Assembly: GCA_015689705.1 (NCBI GenBank)
Contig: WVSN01000006.1
Location: 148,632-212,631 of the forward strand
Direction: 5' to 3'
DNA: 64,000 bases
DNA from: Rhodobacterales bacterium HKCCE3408
Lineage (GTDB): Bacteria; Pseudomonadota; Alphaproteobacteria; Rhodobacterales; Rhodobacteraceae
Below the pieces are notes generated by a model. The model worked only from the letters and a program-made list of their open reading frames with translations. It was not told the DNA's origin and did not search any database. This document shows, in pieces, positions 59,842 through 64,000 of the stretch. Within the stretch, counting starts at the first letter, position 1. The number at the start of each line of letters is the position of its first letter. The position numbers and the translations under genes are program-made.

Positions 59842-60530
59842 CAGCCGAGCCGTAATCCGGGCGCGGCGATGAGCAGATCCTGCCGCGCGAGGGCCGTTCC
59901 GTCGCCGTCGATTGCGGTCGACGTCACCACCAGAAGCGCGGTGTTCCGGTCGCAGGACAGCGTCACGGATTCGCCCATCGTCGTCATCCGGGCCGCCGCC
60001 GAAACCTCGACCGAGGCCGGCGTCAGGCCGTGATCGGCGAGAAAGGCGGCGAAGTCGACCGGTCCGTCCTCGTCGAGCTCCGGGATGCAGGCCTCGGGCG
60101 CGCGGATCGTCTCGACCGCCGCGCGGGCATCGCCGATCTTCAGGATCCGCTCCATCGTCAGCAGACCGCCCGACCCGAACAGCGCCATTTCGGTCGCGTC
60201 GGGCCCTCGGGCGGCGGATTTCGCGCGGTGGACGGCGAAGGCCGGCGCACGTCCGGAGGCATCGCGCAGGGCAAGGGTCACGGGCGCAGCGGCTGACGCC
60301 TTCGGCGCCTCGCGCGGGTCGGCGACGATGGTTCCGCGGCCGGGCTTGCGGTTAAGGAGCCCCTCGGCTTCGAGCGTCATCAGCGCCCGGCGCATCGTGC
60401 CCTGGCTGACGTCGAATTCATCGGCGAGCTGGAATTCGTTGCCGAGCCGCGTGCCCGGAGGCCAGTCGCCCGACGAGATGCGGCGCCTGAGCTCGACCTC
60501 GGCCGCCTGGTATTTCGGAACCCGCGCCAT
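59841..60530 (-). CDS. GntR-family regulator, HutC/UTRA subfamily
   Basis: A 229-residue regulator. Winged helix-turn-helix at about residues 5-68 (KYQAAEVELRRRISSGDWPPGTRLGNEFQLADEFDVSQGTMRRALMTLEAEGLLNRKPGRGTIVAD, read in segments). The C-terminal UTRA ligand domain shows FAVHRAKSAARGPDA, MERILKIGDARAAVET and RQDLLIAAPGLRLG. It binds a small effector in other family members. Target genes are unknown; adjacent acs or gabD are candidates. A small TTCTAGAA palindrome lies 16 bases upstream of the start. Confidence 0.87.
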   Translation of the reverse strand: MARVPKYQAAEVELRRRISSGDWPPGTRLGNEFQLADEFDVSQGTMRRALMTLEAEGLLNRKPGRGTIVADPREAPKASAAAPVTLALRDASGRAPAFAVHRAKSAARGPDATEMALFGSGGLLTMERILKIGDARAAVETIRAPEACIPELDEDGPVDFAAFLADHGLTPASVEVSAAARMTTMGESVTLSCDRNTALLVVTSTAIDGDGTALARQDLLIAAPGLRLG

Positions 60531-60611
60531 GCCACCCCCGGACCTTTCTAGAAGATCATGCCGCAGTGCAGCGAAAAGGTCAATCGAACGGAGGGGCGTC
60601 AGGTGCGGCCC

Positions 60612-60625
60612 GGCCCCGAGGGGCC
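60612..60625 (-). terminator. Terminator-like hairpin after acs
   Basis: GGCCCCGAGGGGCC forms a compact self-complementary stem 14 bases past the acs stop codon, between acs and the GntR gene. No T-run is seen, so termination strength is uncertain. Confidence 0.35.
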
Positions 60626-60639
60626 AGACCGGACCGGTG

Positions 60640-62580
60640 TCAGCTGTTCGACCGGTTGGCGATCAGGTCGTCCACGACCGAGGGATCGGCCAGGGTCGAG
60701 GTGTCGCCGAGCGAGCCGAAATCGTTTTCGGCGATCTTGCGCAGGATCCGGCGCATGATCTTGCCCGAACGGGTCTTGGGCAGGCCGGGCGCCCACTGGA
60801 TCACGTCCGGCTTGGCGATCGGGCCGATCTCGTTCCGGACCCAGTCCGACAGCGTCTTCTTCAGCTCGTCGGACGGCGTTTCGTCGGACATCAGGGTGAC
60901 GTAGCAGTAGATCCCCTGCCCCTTCACCGGGTGAGGATAGCCCACGACCGCGGCCTCGGACACGGCCTCGTGCGCGACGAGCGCGGACTCGACCTCGGCG
61001 GTGCCCATGCGGTGACCCGAGACGTTGATGACGTCGTCGACGCGGCCGGTGATCCAGTAATCGCCGTCCTCGTCCCGGCGGCAGCCATCGCCCGAGAAGT
61101 AGTAGCCCTTGTAGTCCGAGAAGTAGGTCTTCACGAAGCGGTCGTGATCGCCCCAGACGGTGCGCATCTGGCCGGGCCAGCTGTCGGCGAGGACGAGCAC
61201 GCCCTCGACGCCGTTGCCCTCGATCACCTCGCCGCTGGTCGGATCGAGCACGAGCGGCTTGACCCCGAAGAACGGCTTCTGCGCCGCGCCGGGCTTCAGT
61301 TCGTGCGCGCCAGGCAGCGGCGTCATCATGTGACCGCCGGTTTCGGTCTGCCACCAGGTGTCGACGATGGGGCATTTCCCCTTGCCGACGTTCTTGTTGT
61401 ACCAGTTCCAGGCCTCGGGGTTGATCGGCTCACCGACCGTGCCGAGCAGCTTGAGCGAGCTGAGATCGTATTTCTCGACGAACTCCGTCCCCTTGCCCAT
61501 CAGCGCCCGGATCGCTGTCGGGGCGGTGTAGAACTGGTTGACCTTGTGCTTTTCGCAGACCGCCCAGAAGCGGCCGGCATCGGGATAGGTCGGCACGCCT
61601 TCGAACATCAGCGTGATCGCCCCGTTCGAGAGCGGGCCGTAAACGATGTAGCTGTGCCCGGTCACCCAGCCGACATCGGCCGTGCACCAGAACACGTCGC
61701 CGTCATGGTAGTCGAAGGTGATCTGGTGGGTGAGCGAGGCATAGACGATGTAGCCGCCGGTGGTGTGAACCACGCCCTTGGGCTGACCGGTCGAGCCGGA
61801 GGTGTAGAGGATGAAGAGCGGATCCTCGGCCTTCATCTCCTCGGGCGGGCAGTCGGTCGAAGCCTCGCTGGCGAGATCCTGGTACCAGTGATCGCGGTCC
61901 TGCACCCAGGCGACCTGCTGGCCGGTATGCCGGACCACGAGGCACTGCACGTCGTCGCGGCAGTGCAGGAGCGCCTTGTTCACGTTGTCCTTGAGCTCGG
62001 TCACGCGGCCGCCGCGCGGGGCGCCGTCGGAGGTGATGACGAGCTTGGCCTCGCAGCCGTTGATGCGCGCGGCGAGTGCGTCGGGCGAGAAGCCGGCGAA
62101 GACGACCGAATGGACCGCGCCGATGCGCGCGCAGGCGAGCATGGCATAGGCCGCTTCGGGGATCATCGGCAGGTAGAGGACGACGCGGTCGCCCTTGCCG
62201 ACGCCCAACCCCTTCAGGACGTTGGAGAACTTGCCGACCTCGTCGGCGAGTTCGTTGTAGGTGATGTGGCGCGCCTCGTCGCCGGGTTCGTCCGGCTCGA
62301 AGATGATCGCGGTCTGGTCACCGCGCGTGGCGAGGTGCCGGTCGATGCAGTTGGCCGCGATGTTGAGCGTTCCGTCCTCGAACCAGCGGATATGCACGTC
62401 GCCCGGGCCGAAGGAGGTATCCTTGACCTTGCTGAACGGCTTGATCCAGTCGATGCGCTTCGCTTGCTCAGCCCAGAAGGCCTCGGGGTCGGCGATCGAG
62501 GCGGCATACATCTCCTCGTAGGCCTTCGCGTCCACATGCGCGCCCGCGAGCAGATCGGGTGTCTGATTGTCCTTCGGCAC
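60640..62580 (-). CDS. acs: Acetyl-CoA synthetase (AMP-forming)
   Basis: A 646-residue enzyme from a GTG start at 62580, chosen because GGAAGGGAGGAC lies just upstream and the length fits (E. coli Acs 652). AMP-binding loop [48 protein letters not shown], and [31 protein letters not shown] are in place. The regulated lysine is in [15 protein letters not shown], the target of acetylation in family members. It activates acetate to acetyl-CoA in the cytoplasm. It appears monocistronic with a leader of over 200 bases. Confidence 0.95.
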   Translation of the reverse strand: MPKDNQTPDLLAGAHVDAKAYEEMYAASIADPEAFWAEQAKRIDWIKPFSKVKDTSFGPGDVHIRWFEDGTLNIAANCIDRHLATRGDQTAIIFEPDEPGDEARHITYNELADEVGKFSNVLKGLGVGKGDRVVLYLPMIPEAAYAMLACARIGAVHSVVFAGFSPDALAARINGCEAKLVITSDGAPRGGRVTELKDNVNKALLHCRDDVQCLVVRHTGQQVAWVQDRDHWYQDLASEASTDCPPEEMKAEDPLFILYTSGSTGQPKGVVHTTGGYIVYASLTHQITFDYHDGDVFWCTADVGWVTGHSYIVYGPLSNGAITLMFEGVPTYPDAGRFWAVCEKHKVNQFYTAPTAIRALMGKGTEFVEKYDLSSLKLLGTVGEPINPEAWNWYNKNVGKGKCPIVDTWWQTETGGHMMTPLPGAHELKPGAAQKPFFGVKPLVLDPTSGEVIEGNGVEGVLVLADSWPGQMRTVWGDHDRFVKTYFSDYKGYYFSGDGCRRDEDGDYWITGRVDDVINVSGHRMGTAEVESALVAHEAVSEAAVVGYPHPVKGQGIYCYVTLMSDETPSDELKKTLSDWVRNEIGPIAKPDVIQWAPGLPKTRSGKIMRRILRKIAENDFGSLGDTSTLADPSVVDDLIANRSNS

Positions 62581-62809
62581 GTTGTCCTCCCTTCCATTGC
62601 CCGGCCCGTTGGCACGTCGTCGCGGCGGTATCGGGCCGACGGGACCGCACGGGTCCCCGCACGCCGCAGAAAGCTCCATGCCCCCTTATGCAGGGCGGCG
62701 GTGGGGCTTGAAAAGCCGCTTGTTCGGCAGGCCGGGCCGTGCGGAGCATCGCACGAACCGAAGGCCAGGCGGCTGCCGCGGCACGGCCGCGCCCCGCTTG
62801 TGTGCAGGG

Positions 62810-62838
62810 ACCTAACAGGTCGGGCCGCGGGGTGTCAA
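62810..62838 (-). promoter_or_regulatory. Candidate acs promoter
   Basis: Minus strand: TTGACA (62838-62833), 17 bases, TTAGGT (62815-62810). TTGACA is half of a TGTCAA-N4-TTGACA inverted repeat (62833-62848). It would give a leader of about 220 bases before the GTG start. The leader, 62581-62809, is GC-rich with several small inverted repeats but no recognised riboswitch. Confidence 0.5.
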
Positions 62839-62854
62839 AAAATTGACAGACTCG

Positions 62855-63820
62855 TCAGGTGGCGACGCGGAAGCGGCCGGCGAGCCACGGCATCGCCTCG
62901 ATGCCGGGATTGGTGAAATGCGCCTCGATCAATTCGCGGGCGATCATGGCGACCTGGCTCGGCACCTCGTCGCGCCAGTCATCTGTGGCATAAAGCACGA
63001 TCTGCCGCGGCGGCGGGCCGTCGGGCAGCGGATGCGCGTCGATCCCGCCCGAGAAGCGGCCCGCGCGCAGGAGGCTGAGCGGGGTGGTGATCGTCCAGCC
63101 GCCGCCGCCGGCGACGAGCGCGGAGATCGACTGGTTCGAGTCGAGCTCGAACCGCTGCGGCAGCGACAGGCCGCTGCGGGCGAGATAGGCCTCGATCGTC
63201 TTGCCCATGACCTGGTCGCTGTCGCGGCGCAGGAAGGTGAGGTGGCTGAACGAGCCGAGCCCGCCGGACACGTCGGTGCCGCGCGGCACGGCGAGGATGT
63301 AGGGGTCGTCGACCAGCGGATGGGTCGTGGTGTGCTGCGGCGTCTGCGGGCCGGCGGCGCAGATGGCGATATCGAGCTCGCGCTTCGCGATCTGGGCGGC
63401 GAGCGCGTGGCTGGCCCCGGTATGGAGGCGGAAGGCGCAGGACATCATCGTCTCGGCCAGCCGTTCGGTCAGGATCGGGGTGACCTCGTTCTCGAAATCC
63501 TCGATCACGCCGAGGCGGAGGGCGGAGAGGCCCGAGAGGTCGAGCGCGGTCATGTCGCGCTGGCCGGCCCGGAGCGCGCCGAGCGCGGTTTCGACCCGGC
63601 GCAGGAAGAGCCGGCCGGCGGGGGTCAGGCGCATCGGGCGGCGGGAATGGTCGATCAGGTCGACGCCGAGCGCGGCGTCGAGGTTCTTGAGCTGCTGCGA
63701 CACGGCCGGGGCGCTCATGTCGAGCGCGTCGGCGGTTGCCGCGACGGAGCCGGTGCGGGCGAGCGCCTCGAAGACCTCGAGGCCCTTCAGCGTGACGCCG
63801 CGGAGCAGTTTGTCGGCCAT
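62855..63820 (-). CDS. LysR-family transcriptional regulator
   Basis: A 321-residue regulator. Helix-turn-helix: LLRGVTLKGLEVFEALARTGSVAATADALDMSAPAVSQQLKNLDAALGVDLIDHSRRPMRLTPAGRLFLRR, in the first 78 residues. The effector domain runs from about residue 95 to the end with LRLGVIEDFENEVTPIL. It is upstream of and co-directional with acs, with the acs promoter and TTGACA dyad between them. Regulation of acs is possible but not shown. Confidence 0.88.
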   Translation of the reverse strand: MADKLLRGVTLKGLEVFEALARTGSVAATADALDMSAPAVSQQLKNLDAALGVDLIDHSRRPMRLTPAGRLFLRRVETALGALRAGQRDMTALDLSGLSALRLGVIEDFENEVTPILTERLAETMMSCAFRLHTGASHALAAQIAKRELDIAICAAGPQTPQHTTTHPLVDDPYILAVPRGTDVSGGLGSFSHLTFLRRDSDQVMGKTIEAYLARSGLSLPQRFELDSNQSISALVAGGGGWTITTPLSLLRAGRFSGGIDAHPLPDGPPPRQIVLYATDDWRDEVPSQVAMIARELIEAHFTNPGIEAMPWLAGRFRVAT

Positions 63821-63852
63821 GGATTCGGGTAACCTGGGAGGTTCGGGTGACT

Positions 63853-64000
63853 TCAGGCGTTGATGATACGCGCAAGTAACTCGGAAGGCACGGCCACTCC
63901 TTCGGTGTCGGCCTGATGCCGCCGAGCCGCGCGGTCGGCCGTTCCCGGCGACAGCCCGAGCTCGGCCAGCGAGCGCCGGGCCTTGCCGCGCGGCGCGGCC
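63853..64000 (-). CDS. Unidentified gene, C-terminal fragment (cut by window edge)
   Basis: The last 48 codons of an open frame read into the right edge and end in TGA at 63853. The visible part (GKARRSLAELGLSPGTADRAARRH ... SELLARIINA, given in pieces) has normal codon use for this DNA and looks like a helical, basic C-terminal tail. The family was not recognised. The LysR gene starts 32 bases further along the same strand. Confidence 0.5.
   Translation of the reverse strand, partial: AAPRGKARRSLAELGLSPGTADRAARRHQADTEGVAVPSELLARIINA

Noticed and set aside
62581..62809. Possible riboswitch in the acs leader
   Set aside because: No recognised aptamer core could be matched by eye; kept only as a long leader observation.
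60085..62916. A 943-codon plus-strand open frame antisense to acs and part of the GntR gene
   Set aside because: The minus strand holds a full acetyl-CoA synthetase and a GntR/UTRA regulator; the antisense translation shows no domain and has typical mirror-codon composition.
1..64000. Mobile elements, prophage, CRISPR arrays, toxin-antitoxin pairs, tRNA or rRNA genes
   Set aside because: No transposase, integrase or Cas motif, no regular repeat-spacer array and no tRNA-like or rRNA-like stretch was found on reading; composition looks even across the window.

Overview
GC-rich (roughly two-thirds G+C by eye), densely packed, operon-rich DNA with many 4-base ATGA overlaps. The gene mix (five binding-protein-dependent uptake systems, several Gfo/Idh/MocA oxidoreductases, TRAP transporters, a CtrA-type TTAA-N7-TTAAC box and an FNR-type box) points to an alphaproteobacterium, most likely Rhodobacterales/Roseobacter-like. 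No rRNA, tRNA, CRISPR, phage or insertion-sequence genes were seen. This is a chromosomal (or chromid) catabolic region and not a mobile island.

Layout. 1-690: 3' end of a TRAP permease. 751-3751: LuxR-type TPR regulator and a flavin monooxygenase. 4107-9744: an envelope block with an outer-membrane barrel, an AraC regulator flanked by two matching candidate operators, a small membrane protein, a triple-SH3 secreted protein, a second secreted protein, a lipoprotein and a tiny two-helix membrane protein with no ATG start. 9796-22316: hexuronate regulon (uxuA, sugar ABC transporter, three Gfo/Idh/MocA oxidoreductases; divergent GntR regulator, uxaC, uxuB) converting D-glucuronate to 2-keto-3-deoxygluconate. 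22305-23216: alpha/beta hydrolase. 23312-29726: ydcSTUV-type polyamine/putrescine ABC transporter with gamma-aminobutyraldehyde dehydrogenase and a LysR regulator. 29802-36529: LacI regulator and a ribitol operon (ABC transporter, ribitol 2-dehydrogenase, ribulokinase). 36617-37141: HemG-like flavodoxin behind an FNR box. 37154-46795: a second sugar/polyol cluster (RbsABC-type transporter, two Gfo/Idh/MocA enzymes, TIM-barrel isomerase, SDR, LacI), substrate unknown. 46801-48812: SDR and glycerate 2-kinase. 49070-52513: MarR regulator and a tripartite TRAP transporter. 52526-56708: a CheB-CheR-PAS-histidine kinase fusion with a single-domain response regulator. 56871-59771: Lrp-type ligand-binding domain, aromatic aminotransferase, succinate-semialdehyde dehydrogenase. 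59841-63820: GntR/UTRA regulator, acetyl-CoA synthetase, LysR regulator. The window ends in an unidentified partial gene.

How the parts work together. Several independent uptake-plus-catabolism modules each carry a local regulator (GntR, LysR, LacI, LacI, MarR), and for most of them a plausible operator can be read from the DNA. Four ABC binding-protein genes and one TRAP binding-protein gene are each followed by a 9-12 bp hairpin before the membrane genes, a recurring device that probably keeps the binding protein in excess. The least understood parts are the envelope block (4.1-9.7 kb), the unknown sugar pathway (37-46.8 kb) and the CtrA-boxed CheB/CheR/kinase fusion.
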